Assembly: GCA_027622795.1 (NCBI GenBank)
Contig: JAQBZA010000126.1
Location: 1-7,976, forward strand
DNA length: 7,976 nt
Direction: 5' to 3'
Origin: Planctomycetota bacterium
Lineage (GTDB): Bacteria > Planctomycetota > Planctomycetia > Pirellulales > UBA1268
Shown here: positions 1 to 6,109 of the stretch, in pieces
How the letters are laid out: every line of letters starts with the position of its first letter
Position numbering within the stretch: the stretch's first letter is position 1
The notes under the pieces: generated by a model
Database searches by the model: none
Told to the model about the DNA's origin: nothing
What the model saw: only the letters and a program-made list of their open reading frames with translations
Position numbers and translations under genes: made by a program

Positions 1-125
1 GAAGCGTAGCCAGGTCCGAGTGAGCGAAGGCCTGGAGGGCCATAGCGAACGTCCGGCGACGTGTCACGGGCAACCCCGGCGTAGCACCGGCGATCTGAGC
101 CCGCGACAGGCTGAAGCCTGTCCTA
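1..125. repeat. Structured non-coding region, probable interspersed palindromic repeat
   Basis: No credible gene lies here. The sequence forms a chain of inverted repeats: CCAGGTCC (10-17) with GGCCTGG (29-35), one base bulged; ACGTC (49-53) with GACGT (58-62), closing a CGGC loop; CGGGC (67-71) with GCCCG (99-103), enclosing an inner CCGG/CCGG pair (76-79 and 87-90); and a perfect palindrome GACAGGCTGAAGCCTGTC (105-122). Short words of the type GCGAAG, GCGAAC and GCGTAGC recur between the stems. From memory, planctomycete genomes carry many intergenic copies of sequence resembling the last palindrome plus CTAC, so a REP-like repeat family is the leading reading. A structured RNA is the alternative. 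The last hairpin lies 18 bases past the stop of the gene at 141-428 and could help end its transcript, although no T-run follows. The element may extend beyond the left edge. Confidence 0.5.
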
Positions 126-140
126 CTTTGCCAGAAGACG

Positions 141-428
141 TCAGCCGGCGGGGGTATAGAAGGCGGCTCGGGAGCTGACGGCGCGGTCGCGTCGCCGCCG
201 TGGGCGGGGCGGGGCAATCATCCGTGATTCGAGCATGTCGGCCACGAGCCCCGCATCGATTGGATCACCCGTCATGTTTTCAAACTCGTCCTCGAAGCCG
301 AGCACCTCGTGGATCGGGCTGAGTGGGAAGCCACGCACCGCCAGATCGCACCCGCCGACGCGGATCGTGTACCGCGTGGCCGAAATCCGTGCTGAGGTCT
401 GCTGAGTTGGGGTTGATGTCGCATGCAT
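141..428 (-). CDS. Hypothetical protein, 95 residues
   Basis: I do not recognise this protein. The ATG at 428 is chosen because GGAGG sits 8 bases upstream; the frame is open further upstream to 545, but no other start has such a site. The stop is TGA at 141-143. The first 17 residues are Ser/Thr/Gln-rich and probably disordered. Residues 18-71 (from ATRYTIRVGG to ESRMI) look folded, with a beta-rich start and an acidic stretch EVLGFEDEFENMTGD. The tail holds a basic PRPRRRRDR run near residue 75. There is no signal peptide or membrane segment. It stands alone on the minus strand, with a sigma-54-like promoter at 490-505 and a hairpin beyond its stop. The start signals and reasonable codon content argue that it is real; its function is unknown. 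Its tail could be a nucleic-acid or polyanion contact, but that is speculation. Confidence 0.55.
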   Translation of the reverse strand: MHATSTPTQQTSARISATRYTIRVGGCDLAVRGFPLSPIHEVLGFEDEFENMTGDPIDAGLVADMLESRMIAPPRPRRRRDRAVSSRAAFYTPAG

Positions 429-489
429 GGTGGGTGCCTCCACGAGGGATGCCGGGGTTCCGAACTGATTCCCAGCCGGTGCACACTTC

Positions 490-505
490 TGCATACGCCG
501 TGCCA
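490..505 (-). promoter_or_regulatory. Candidate sigma-54 (RpoN) promoter for the 95-residue gene
   Basis: Read on the minus strand, the sequence is TGGCACGGCGTATGCA. It matches the sigma-54 consensus TGGCACG-N4-TTGC(A/T) at every fixed position except one (A for the first T of TTGC). It keeps the invariant GG and GC doublets ten bases apart. The flanks also fit most of the extended consensus. Transcription would start near 479-480, giving a leader of about 50 bases ahead of the ATG at 428. Its position just upstream of a gene with a good ribosome site makes chance less likely. Sigma-54 promoters need an enhancer-binding activator; no clear activator site was found in the roughly 185 bases upstream. 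It is not experimentally supported. Confidence 0.45.
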
Positions 506-648
506 AACCTGAGGCAGGCGCTGCCAATCGCCCCATACGCTCCAAGTTGCCAGCCCCGCGGCTCCACCGACATTACGACATGCACAATCGACACGTTCGG
601 CAAACTGCGGGAGCTGGCACGGTTGAAAAAATTTCACCGCAGTTCCAA

Positions 649-667
649 GCCCGACCGGAGAACGGGC
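649..667. other. Short GC inverted repeat beyond the UVR gene, weak terminator candidate
   Basis: GCCCG (649-653) and CGGGC (663-667) form a 5-base stem with a 9-base loop, 23 bases past the stop codon of the minus-strand UVR gene. Read on the minus strand, a run of six T follows only about 18 bases later (626-631 on the plus strand), so it is not a classical intrinsic terminator. The wider gap 429-690 shows no gene; it holds this hairpin, the short inverted repeat TGAAA/TTTCA at 624-636, and the sigma-54-like site. Confidence 0.2.
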
Positions 668-690
668 CTGCCACTACACAGCACTGCAAA

Positions 691-1458
691 TCAGTCCCCT
701 GCCCTCTGGTCGGGCAGCACCGAAGCCTCGCGGCGGGTGCGAATCCGGTCGCGGAGTTGCGCGGCCAGTTCATAGTTTTCAGCCCGCACCGCCTCGTCGA
801 GTTGCTCGTTCAACGTGGGGCCGACATCGTAGCGACGGCGGACGTTTTCCCGCATCTCCTCGAGTCGGCGAACGAGTTCGTCTTCGGCATACTGCTCGGC
901 GGCGTCATACCGCTCAAAGAGTTCGCGGAATCGCTCCAGCCCGGCGTTGATTTCCACGATCGCCCTTTCGGGGCCATGTTCTTCAAGCTCAGCCAAGGCC
1001 GCGGCCTGGACCCGGTGAAACAGCACGGAGGGCCGATACTGCTCATGAGAGATGGTCCATTCGTCGTCGGACGAATGCTCGCGAATGAAATCCATGAACG
1101 ACAGGCTGTGGTCAGCATCTCTGGCGGCCCTTCGGTATTCCCGCAGCGAGAGCCAGCAGAGTCGCCGGTGATAGAACTGGATAAACTCCCGATCAGCCTC
1201 AGCGCACTGCTCCTCGCTAAGCCGGAAGGCTTCGCCTTTCCGCACCGCTTCTCCGACGAGGTAATCAAAGTACGTCTCGGCACCATGCGGCCGCGAACCA
1301 TCCGGCCGCAACTCCGTCTCCATCTGCAACAGCCCCATATCGACCCTCATCTGGAGTACCTGACGGCCACCGCGGGCTTTCACAAGTCTGGCGTTAACCT
1401 CTCCTGGGGAAAAGTCCCATCCCTTGAGTACGGTATCGATGTCGCGAGGCGTGGGCAT
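691..1458 (-). CDS. UvrB/UvrC (UVR) motif-containing protein
   Basis: The start ATG at 1458 is preceded by GGAGGG with a 9-base gap; the frame is open further upstream but would then run through arfB. The product is 255 residues, soluble, with no signal peptide. The N-terminal third holds a block recalled as typical of planctomycete homologues: DIDTVLKGWDF (residues 6-16), GGRQVLQMRVDMGLLQME (30-47), RPDG and then TYFDYLVGEA (62-71). The middle (80-205) is strongly helical and charged. A UVR motif follows at about 216-242 (LNEQLDEAVRAENYELAAQLRDRIR), the helical hairpin by which UvrB and UvrC contact each other. The same motif occurs in ClpC/McsA-type proteins, so it is a protein-contact module rather than proof of excision repair. 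There is no helicase or nuclease domain, so this is not UvrB or UvrC. It lies 91 bases downstream of arfB on the same strand and is probably co-transcribed. Its role is unknown; an adaptor in protein quality control or DNA repair is inference only. Confidence 0.85.
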   Translation of the reverse strand: MPTPRDIDTVLKGWDFSPGEVNARLVKARGGRQVLQMRVDMGLLQMETELRPDGSRPHGAETYFDYLVGEAVRKGEAFRLSEEQCAEADREFIQFYHRRLCWLSLREYRRAARDADHSLSFMDFIREHSSDDEWTISHEQYRPSVLFHRVQAAALAELEEHGPERAIVEINAGLERFRELFERYDAAEQYAEDELVRRLEEMRENVRRRYDVGPTLNEQLDEAVRAENYELAAQLRDRIRTRREASVLPDQRAGD

Positions 1459-1549
1459 GCGTGGTGGTCCCTCCACATGAGTCGGCAGGCAGGCAATCCC
1501 TGCTCCTCGCGAAGTATACCAAGCCAGCCGTGCCGCTTCCCGCCGGAAC

Positions 1550-1984
1550 TCAGTCGCGTGGCTGCTTCCGGCTGCGTTTGGTCTCACTGCGATGCCGCTT
1601 CGTCGCCAGTCGCCGCGCGACGGCCGCCCGTGGGATCTTGGTTTTTCGCCGCACAGTCGGCCGCACTGCGGCCCGCTCGACAATGGCGGACAGTTTTGCC
1701 AGACAGTCGGCGACGTTACGATGCTGATCGCGAAATCGCTGACTGGATATGACCAACTCCCCATCAGCGGTGAGCCGCGATCGCTGCTGCTCTTCAAGCC
1801 GCGATCGTACCTCCGGCGGCAGGTGCGGCGAATTCCGCACGGTCAAGCGGAGCACGGCTTTGCTGCTCGTGCGATTGACATGCTGGCCGCCGGGACCAGC
1901 GCTCCTGGCAAACTGCCAGTCGAGGGCAGCAGCCGGAATGACGATGGATCCGCGGGCCAGACGAAGCGTTGGGATGCGTGCCAT
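1550..1984 (-). CDS. arfB: Alternative ribosome-rescue factor ArfB (YaeJ/ICT1-type peptidyl-tRNA hydrolase)
   Basis: This 144-residue protein rescues ribosomes stalled on broken mRNA by hydrolysing peptidyl-tRNA in the A/P site. It has a single RF-1-type domain with the catalytic loop SAGPGGQHVNRTSSKAVLR (29-47) and the GGQ motif at 32-34. The segment GELVISSQRFRDQHRN (75-90) and the Lys/Arg-rich tail (about 106-144, with RPT, RRK and ARRLATKR) match the ArfB layout; in this family the tail threads into the empty mRNA channel. The length is close to the E. coli protein (about 140). The ATG at 1984 is preferred to the GTG at 1990 because the AGGG site lies 7 bases before the ATG but only 1 base before the GTG. 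The codon-recognition domain of true release factors is absent. The gene is divergent from the isomerase-like gene and upstream of the UVR gene. Confidence 0.93.
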   Translation of the reverse strand: MARIPTLRLARGSIVIPAAALDWQFARSAGPGGQHVNRTSSKAVLRLTVRNSPHLPPEVRSRLEEQQRSRLTADGELVISSQRFRDQHRNVADCLAKLSAIVERAAVRPTVRRKTKIPRAAVARRLATKRHRSETKRSRKQPRD

Positions 1985-2021
1985 GCCCACACCCTATGGC
2001 CTGCCGGCGGCATCGGGCAAC

Positions 2022-2037
2022 GCCAGCATGCCAGCAT
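2022..2037. repeat. Perfect tandem 8-base direct repeat in a divergent spacer
   Basis: GCCAGCAT occurs twice in direct succession (2022-2029 and 2030-2037). It lies 38 bases upstream of the arfB start, in the 189-base spacer shared with the divergent isomerase-like gene. The position would suit a regulator-binding site, but two short copies can also arise by slippage. No other copies were noticed in the window. Confidence 0.3.
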
Positions 2038-2071
2038 CCCAGGGCGCGGGAAACCACGAAAAACAGTGATC

Positions 2072-2101
2072 TGGACAGTCCGCGCGCGGCCGCTCCATAC
2101 T
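2072..2101 (+). promoter_or_regulatory. Candidate sigma-70-type promoter for the isomerase-like gene
   Basis: TGGACA (2072-2077, 5 of 6 to the -35 consensus) and CATACT (2096-2101, 4 of 6 to the -10 consensus) are separated by 18 bases. Transcription would start near 2108, leaving a leader of about 65 bases before the ATG at 2174. The site lies in the correct spacer and orientation, but such weak matches are common, so this is tentative. Confidence 0.3.
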
Positions 2102-2173
2102 TTTGCCCTTCCCGCGGTGGATCACCGGAATTGGCCGGATTGATGGCGGCTGCCGTGGAGTGTTGAGGAGTTG

Positions 2174-3115
2174 ATGACACGCATGTTTCACGCTGCTGCA
2201 AGCCAGCTGACCGCCCCCCGCTGGGAACTTTCTGAAGAACTCCCCCACCTCGCCGCCCGGGGGTTCACTGCCCTCGCCGTTTGGCGACACAAGCTTTCTG
2301 ATCTGGGGCCTGCCGAGTCACGGCGGCTCCTCAGACGATTTGGGGTTCGCGCGTCGAGCGTGCAGTGGGCCGGGGGCTTCACTGGCGGTGACGGCCGCAC
2401 CTTCGATGAGAGCGTGGCTGATGCAGCTGAGGCGATCGATTGGGCGGCTGCGCTCGGCAGCCCGGTGGTCGTGCTCCACAGCGGGTGCCGGGGCGGCCAC
2501 ACCCGGTCCCACGCGCATCGGCTCCTGGTGGAGGCGGTCGAGCAGTTGGCCCCGCAGGCCATGCGGGCCGGCGTGCGGCTGGCCATCAAGCCCCTCCACC
2601 GTACTACCGCCGTGCGGTGTAGCTTCCTGACGCGGCTTGTCGACGCCCTGGAACTGGTCGACGATCTTGTTGAACGGCGGCAGGCCAATGCCTGCGTTGG
2701 CCTGGCAATCGACCTCTGGCACTTTGGAGACGACCCCGATCTTGGCAGCCTGCTGCCGCTCCTGATCGACCGCACGGCGATCGTGCAGGTGGCCGATCGC
2801 CTCGGGCCACCGACGGCCGACCATGAGCGGCTCCCGGCGGGCCGGGGCACGTTGCCCTTGGAAGATGTCGTTGCGGCCTTTGTCGACCATGGCTACCGCG
2901 GCGACTTTGAGTTTGATCCGGTCGGCGAGGCAGTGGAGGCCGCCGGCTACGAGGTCATACTCGACGAACTGGCGACCACGGCCGCAGAGTGGTCTCGGTC
3001 GCTCCACGTGCACAGCGGTCATGCCGACACCCAGCCACGGCTGCCCGCCTACCGGCTACGACCCACCGGAGCCCGCAGGTCCCAAGCCTCCAGCCAGATG
3101 GTTTCCCCCGGCTGA
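2174..3115 (+). CDS. Xylose-isomerase-like TIM-barrel protein (sugar phosphate isomerase/epimerase family)
   Basis: This 313-residue protein belongs to the AP endonuclease 2/xylose-isomerase-like barrel family, whose members isomerise or epimerise sugars and related compounds with a divalent metal held by Glu, Asp, His and Glu. The strands are visible in order: FTALAVW (31-37), GVRASSVQW (57-65), GSPVVVLHSG (95-104), GVRLAIKPLH (133-142), ACVGLAIDLWHFGDDPD (173-189), AIVQVADRLGPP (202-213), LPAGRGTLPLEDVVAAFVDHGYRGDFEFD (220-248). D180 and H183 are kept. The usual metal Glu in the 'AIEP' position is Lys (K139), Gln (Q205) occupies the usual His position, and the last Glu appears to be Asp (D248). 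Catalysis may therefore be altered or lost, though Gln in that place may be normal for some subfamilies. The ATG at 2174 is chosen over TTG 2171 and ATG 2183; GAGG lies 5 bases upstream. The last 22 codons overlap the convergent TraB-like gene. The substrate cannot be predicted. Confidence 0.85.
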   Translation: MTRMFHAAASQLTAPRWELSEELPHLAARGFTALAVWRHKLSDLGPAESRRLLRRFGVRASSVQWAGGFTGGDGRTFDESVADAAEAIDWAAALGSPVVVLHSGCRGGHTRSHAHRLLVEAVEQLAPQAMRAGVRLAIKPLHRTTAVRCSFLTRLVDALELVDDLVERRQANACVGLAIDLWHFGDDPDLGSLLPLLIDRTAIVQVADRLGPPTADHERLPAGRGTLPLEDVVAAFVDHGYRGDFEFDPVGEAVEAAGYEVILDELATTAAEWSRSLHVHSGHADTQPRLPAYRLRPTGARRSQASSQMVSPG

Positions 3116-4026
3116 AGCCCAAAGTCTTCCCGCAGGCGACGATCGAAATCGTCCATGTGGGCGGCCCCGTAGAAGATCGCGACCCGCTTGCGGCCGCGGG
3201 CGATCTGGTCGCGCAGCACGTCGATCGCGGCGGCATTGCGGTCGGTGATGAGCGTGGAGCCATCCTCGCCGCCAAAGGCGGCGGTAAGCACTTCCATGTC
3301 GGTAAACTGCTCGGCCATGATCCTCCGCAGCCGCACTTCGCGGTCGGAGCCGAAGAGGATGCCGAAGAGGTCGCCCACACCAATGTCGGAGGCAGGCGCC
3401 TTACGGGTGTTGGCTCGGGCCATACTCTCCTGCATGAGCTTCATAAACATGCTCCACCACGACTCGCCCCGCTTGGCCATCGCCGCATCGAATTCCTTGG
3501 GCGAGAGGTCGGCATGCACGAAGTTGGGGGCAGCGTAGTCGATTGCCTCAAGCTGAAACTCGAGCCCAAGCAGTTTGGTCAGTCCCTGCTGGGCAGAGCC
3601 GATCGCCCCGGTCGGCTTGCCACCAGGCCGGGGAACGCGGGCATTCTCCGGGGCGACCAGTTCGTAGAGCACGGCATCGTAGTGCTTGAAGAGCCGGTCG
3701 AGCGTCTCGTAATAGGAACGGCCCCCCACGTGTACGGCGGCCACAAGATCGACCTGCAGTGGCAGCCGCCGACCGGCCCGCGCCGCCGCCTCTGCCGGCT
3801 CGAGGTATTCGACGATCGAGGTGTCGAGCGAAAGCGGCTCCCGGGCCCCGTCGCGGGAGAGCCGAAGAAACTCTGCCTCTTCTTGCCTGACCGTCTTGGC
3901 TTCGGCTGCCAGCCGGCCGAGGGGCTTGGGTTCTTCAGCCCAAGCCGAAGAAATCAGCGCGGCAAGCCAGGCAAGGCCAGCGACAACGGTCGTCACAGAA
4001 GGACGCAGGAGGGCGGGGCGAGGCAT
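3049..4026 (-). CDS. Secreted TraB/TIKI (GumN-like) family protein
   Basis: This is a 325-residue protein with a clear signal peptide: basic start MPRPALLRPS, hydrophobic core TVVAGLAWLAALISS, and likely cleavage after AWA (about residue 30). It should act in the periplasm. Motifs of the TraB/TIKI/GumN superfamily follow in order: VDLVAAVHVGGRSYYETL (92-109, with H99), a YELVA segment (121-125, with E122), an arginine-asparagine pair in ITDRNAAAIDVL (260-271), and FYGAAHMDDF (285-294) holding the GxxH motif. TIKI members are metal-dependent proteases; whether this one cuts peptides is unproven. The ATG at 4026 is chosen for the signal peptide and GGAG 7 bases upstream; the frame is open to 4161 but that extension looks non-coding. 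The 3' end overlaps the isomerase-like gene by 67 bases, and the gene is divergent from the barrel gene across 226 bases. GumN is an alternative family label. Confidence 0.75.
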   Translation of the reverse strand: MPRPALLRPSVTTVVAGLAWLAALISSAWAEEPKPLGRLAAEAKTVRQEEAEFLRLSRDGAREPLSLDTSIVEYLEPAEAAARAGRRLPLQVDLVAAVHVGGRSYYETLDRLFKHYDAVLYELVAPENARVPRPGGKPTGAIGSAQQGLTKLLGLEFQLEAIDYAAPNFVHADLSPKEFDAAMAKRGESWWSMFMKLMQESMARANTRKAPASDIGVGDLFGILFGSDREVRLRRIMAEQFTDMEVLTAAFGGEDGSTLITDRNAAAIDVLRDQIARGRKRVAIFYGAAHMDDFDRRLREDFGLQPGETIWLEAWDLRAPVGRSR

Positions 4027-4141
4027 TGGTCGTCTCCAAATTAGATTCGCTCGGCAACCACGCCACGGCGCGGCCTCTTTGCAGGATACCCGAGCCCGCC
4101 CCATCTGCCATGTTTTCTCAGACAACCGGGAGAAAGCAGGC

Positions 4142-4157
4142 CAAACCGCAGGGTTTG
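4142..4157. promoter_or_regulatory. Short palindrome in a divergent spacer, possible operator
   Basis: CAAACC (4142-4147) and GGTTTG (4152-4157) form a 6-base inverted repeat around GCAG. It lies centrally in the 226-base spacer (4027-4252) between the divergent TraB-like and barrel genes, where promoters for both must lie. It could be an operator or just a weak hairpin. I see no confident -35/-10 pair for either gene in this spacer. Confidence 0.2.
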
Positions 4158-4252
4158 CCAAGTTTCATCAACTGGAACGACCGTCACGACCGATACCGAA
4201 GGACGAGTCCGCACCGGCGGGCATGAGGCTCCTGATCCACGGGATACCTGCG

Positions 4253-6109
4253 ATGGCTACGAACGAACGAATCCGACGGCAGACAGGTTCGGCATTGTCG
4301 ATGGCGGCGGCGGTTGCGATGCTCGTCGCCCCGGTGCTGCCCACTACGCGCATCGCTGAGGCCGGTGACTGGATGCCGCTCCTCCCGGATCAGGACTTCT
4401 ACGATTTCCAGCTCTTCGCGCCGCCGGACCTGCAGGAATACAACATCTACAAGCGGCCTCACGAGGGTCTTTTTTTCTCGTACGATCGTTTGTATTGGGG
4501 AATCACGATCCCGCGAACGACACCTGTTGCGGAGACGCCCCAGGGTAATTATCTGATCCCCTACCAGCCGATTTCGCCACAGACCGTTGTGCAACTCAAC
4601 AATGCCAATCTCCAGGCGACGACCACGTCCGGCACGACCGGGAGTGGCGGCAGCATCATCGGTGGCCTCTACACTTTTGGCACCGACCCACTTCAGCTTG
4701 ATCTGAATACGAGTTGGATGATGACTGAAATGGGCTGGGGCGACCGCTACGAGGGAGGCTGGATCTATGATGATCGCGGCGTCGCTCTCAGTTACTTCAA
4801 CATCGGCCAGAAGCAGGAATTCAAGACGCTCAGTGAGTTCGCTGCCTCGTCACCCACCCAGACATTCGAACAGACGGGCACAACGGGCGGCGCAGCCGGG
4901 GGTGGCGGTGTTGGCAACGTCAACCAAGCACTCGTCACGACCACGATCACATCCGAGAGCCCGCCACCCGACCACATCATCGCGCAGAAACTCACCCAGG
5001 AAAACAGCGTCGAGATCCAGAGCGCCAGTGCCGCGCTCATCATCCGGCGGGAGTTGGGGAAACGCGGCAGCGGCACGACGGCCCGCTTCGGACTTGGCCC
5101 GCGATTCATCCAGTTTGCCGAACGCTTCAAACTCGGCTACGAAAGCAACCAGTACGCATTCAACATTGGAGGTGGTGCGGGTGGCACGGGGACAGGAGGG
5201 GGTGCGGGTGGCGGTCAAACTCAGCAGGGGGGCCAAAATCAGAATCAGCAGGGCAACGCCACGAACCAACTGACGAATAACACCAGTTCCATTGGTGGTG
5301 GCGGTGTCGACGAGATCTTTGGAACCGGTCCTGCGGGAAATGTTCTCGGGATCACCGGCGTTGATTCGCTGACCGGACAAGGCCTGGGCTCTCCGCTCCA
5401 GACTGGCCTGTGGGACACCTATACAAGCAACAACATGGTGGGCCCAGAAATATCGCTTTATCTAGAAGCTGAGCGGGGCCGCTGGCTGTTCTCGAGTGAA
5501 TTCAAGTTCACGGCTGGGTTTAACTGGCAGAATAACATTTACAAGGGGTCGAATTTTCCGGAATCACTCGGGGCAGACTACCTGAGAGCCACGTTTACCC
5601 CATCAACGACGTTCACTGCGGGCGGCACGACGCAAATTCAGACACTCGATGCACCACCTCTCTTCCTGCAGATCTATGGTATCGGTCAGCAGAATGCGAA
5701 GAATGACGTAGCACACCGCTTCGTTTTCTCACCGATCGGGGAATGGCGATTGGGCGGCCAGTATCGGGTCAGCAAATCAATTAATCTGAATTTTGGCTAC
5801 ACCGGTATGTGGCTGGCCGGCATCGCCCGCGCTTCGAGCAACACCGGCTACGTGACCGAAGAGAAACGGGCCCAGTTCGCTGCCCCCCAGGATCCGACTC
5901 AGCCGGCAAGCATCAACAATCCGTGGGTTGTCAAAACCACGGGACCGAGCCCTGGAAACATGCCGACGATGACAAACGCTCAGGGGCAGACAGTACCGAA
6001 TCCCTACTTCGTCCCCAACCCGAGGTTCAACAGCATCGGTGCAGCCCAGGGTGGAAGTGAATACGTCTTCACAAACGGTATCGACTTTGGCATGGAGATC
6101 AAGTTTTAG
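4253..6109 (+). CDS. Putative BBP7-like outer-membrane beta-barrel protein
   Basis: This 618-residue protein is probably an outer-membrane porin-like barrel of a planctomycete-enriched family. A signal peptide is visible (RIRRQ, then MAAAVAMLVAPVLP, likely cleavage after AEA at residue 37). Family-like segments are HEGLFFSYDRLYWGIT (70-85), NTSWMMTEMGWGDRYEGGWI (152-171), GPEISLYLEAERGRWLFSSEFKFTAGFNWQNN (397-428) and FSPIGEWRLGGQYRVSKSINLNFGYTGMW (492-520) then IARAS. Alternating polar and hydrophobic strands and a final aromatic residue (FGMEIKF, ending in Phe) fit recognition by the BAM machinery. Two low-complexity inserts interrupt the fold: Gly-rich 209-220 and Gly/Gln/Asn-rich 305-350, probably surface loops. 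The start is uncertain: ATG 4253 gives a normal signal peptide, while in-frame ATG 4223 adds ten residues; neither has a strong ribosome site. The 3' end overlaps the convergent thioesterase gene by 11 bases. The substrate is unknown. Confidence 0.72.
   Translation: MATNERIRRQTGSALSMAAAVAMLVAPVLPTTRIAEAGDWMPLLPDQDFYDFQLFAPPDLQEYNIYKRPHEGLFFSYDRLYWGITIPRTTPVAETPQGNYLIPYQPISPQTVVQLNNANLQATTTSGTTGSGGSIIGGLYTFGTDPLQLDLNTSWMMTEMGWGDRYEGGWIYDDRGVALSYFNIGQKQEFKTLSEFAASSPTQTFEQTGTTGGAAGGGGVGNVNQALVTTTITSESPPPDHIIAQKLTQENSVEIQSASAALIIRRELGKRGSGTTARFGLGPRFIQFAERFKLGYESNQYAFNIGGGAGGTGTGGGAGGGQTQQGGQNQNQQGNATNQLTNNTSSIGGGGVDEIFGTGPAGNVLGITGVDSLTGQGLGSPLQTGLWDTYTSNNMVGPEISLYLEAERGRWLFSSEFKFTAGFNWQNNIYKGSNFPESLGADYLRATFTPSTTFTAGGTTQIQTLDAPPLFLQIYGIGQQNAKNDVAHRFVFSPIGEWRLGGQYRVSKSINLNFGYTGMWLAGIARASSNTGYVTEEKRAQFAAPQDPTQPASINNPWVVKTTGPSPGNMPTMTNAQGQTVPNPYFVPNPRFNSIGAAQGGSEYVFTNGIDFGMEIKF
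5174..5212 (+). repeat. Slippage-prone Gly-coding repeat inside the barrel gene
   Basis: The 12-base word GGTGCGGGTGGC occurs at 5174-5185 and again at 5201-5212, 27 bases (nine codons) apart, so gain or loss of a unit keeps the frame. It encodes part of a Gly-rich run (about residues 306-321) that leads into a Gln/Asn-rich stretch. Such tracts often vary in length between strains and sit in exposed loops. Confidence 0.5.

Noticed and set aside
1..125. CRISPR array at the left edge
   Set aside because: The repeated words are short and imperfect, with no regular repeat-spacer spacing and no cas genes in the window.
272..637. Minus-strand frames of 107-121 codons and a plus-strand frame of 150 codons around the small gene
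   Set aside because: They have Ser/Arg/Trp/Cys-rich composition and no ribosome sites. They are shadows of, or spacer frames around, the 95-residue gene.
691..770. UVR motif taken as evidence for a nucleotide-excision repair enzyme
   Set aside because: Only the short contact motif is present; no helicase, nuclease or HhH domain exists, so naming it uvrB or uvrC would be wrong.
547..1752. Open frame of 401 codons on the plus strand
   Set aside because: It lies antisense to arfB and the UVR gene, both with clear family motifs and ribosome sites. Its translation resembles no family and is typical of a high-G+C shadow frame.
1459..1797. N-terminal extension of the UVR gene to a start at 1797
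   Set aside because: The extension runs in a different frame through arfB and has no family resemblance. The ATG at 1458 has a good Shine-Dalgarno site.
2188..3022. Long minus-strand frames (220 and 234 codons) opposite the isomerase-like gene
   Set aside because: Their composition is Arg/Ser/Pro-rich without motifs, and the plus-strand frame carries recognisable TIM-barrel segments.
3821..4252. Much earlier start for the barrel gene at 3821
   Set aside because: It would overlap the TraB-like gene start and put the signal peptide deep inside the protein. The signal peptide fits a start at 4253 (or 4223).
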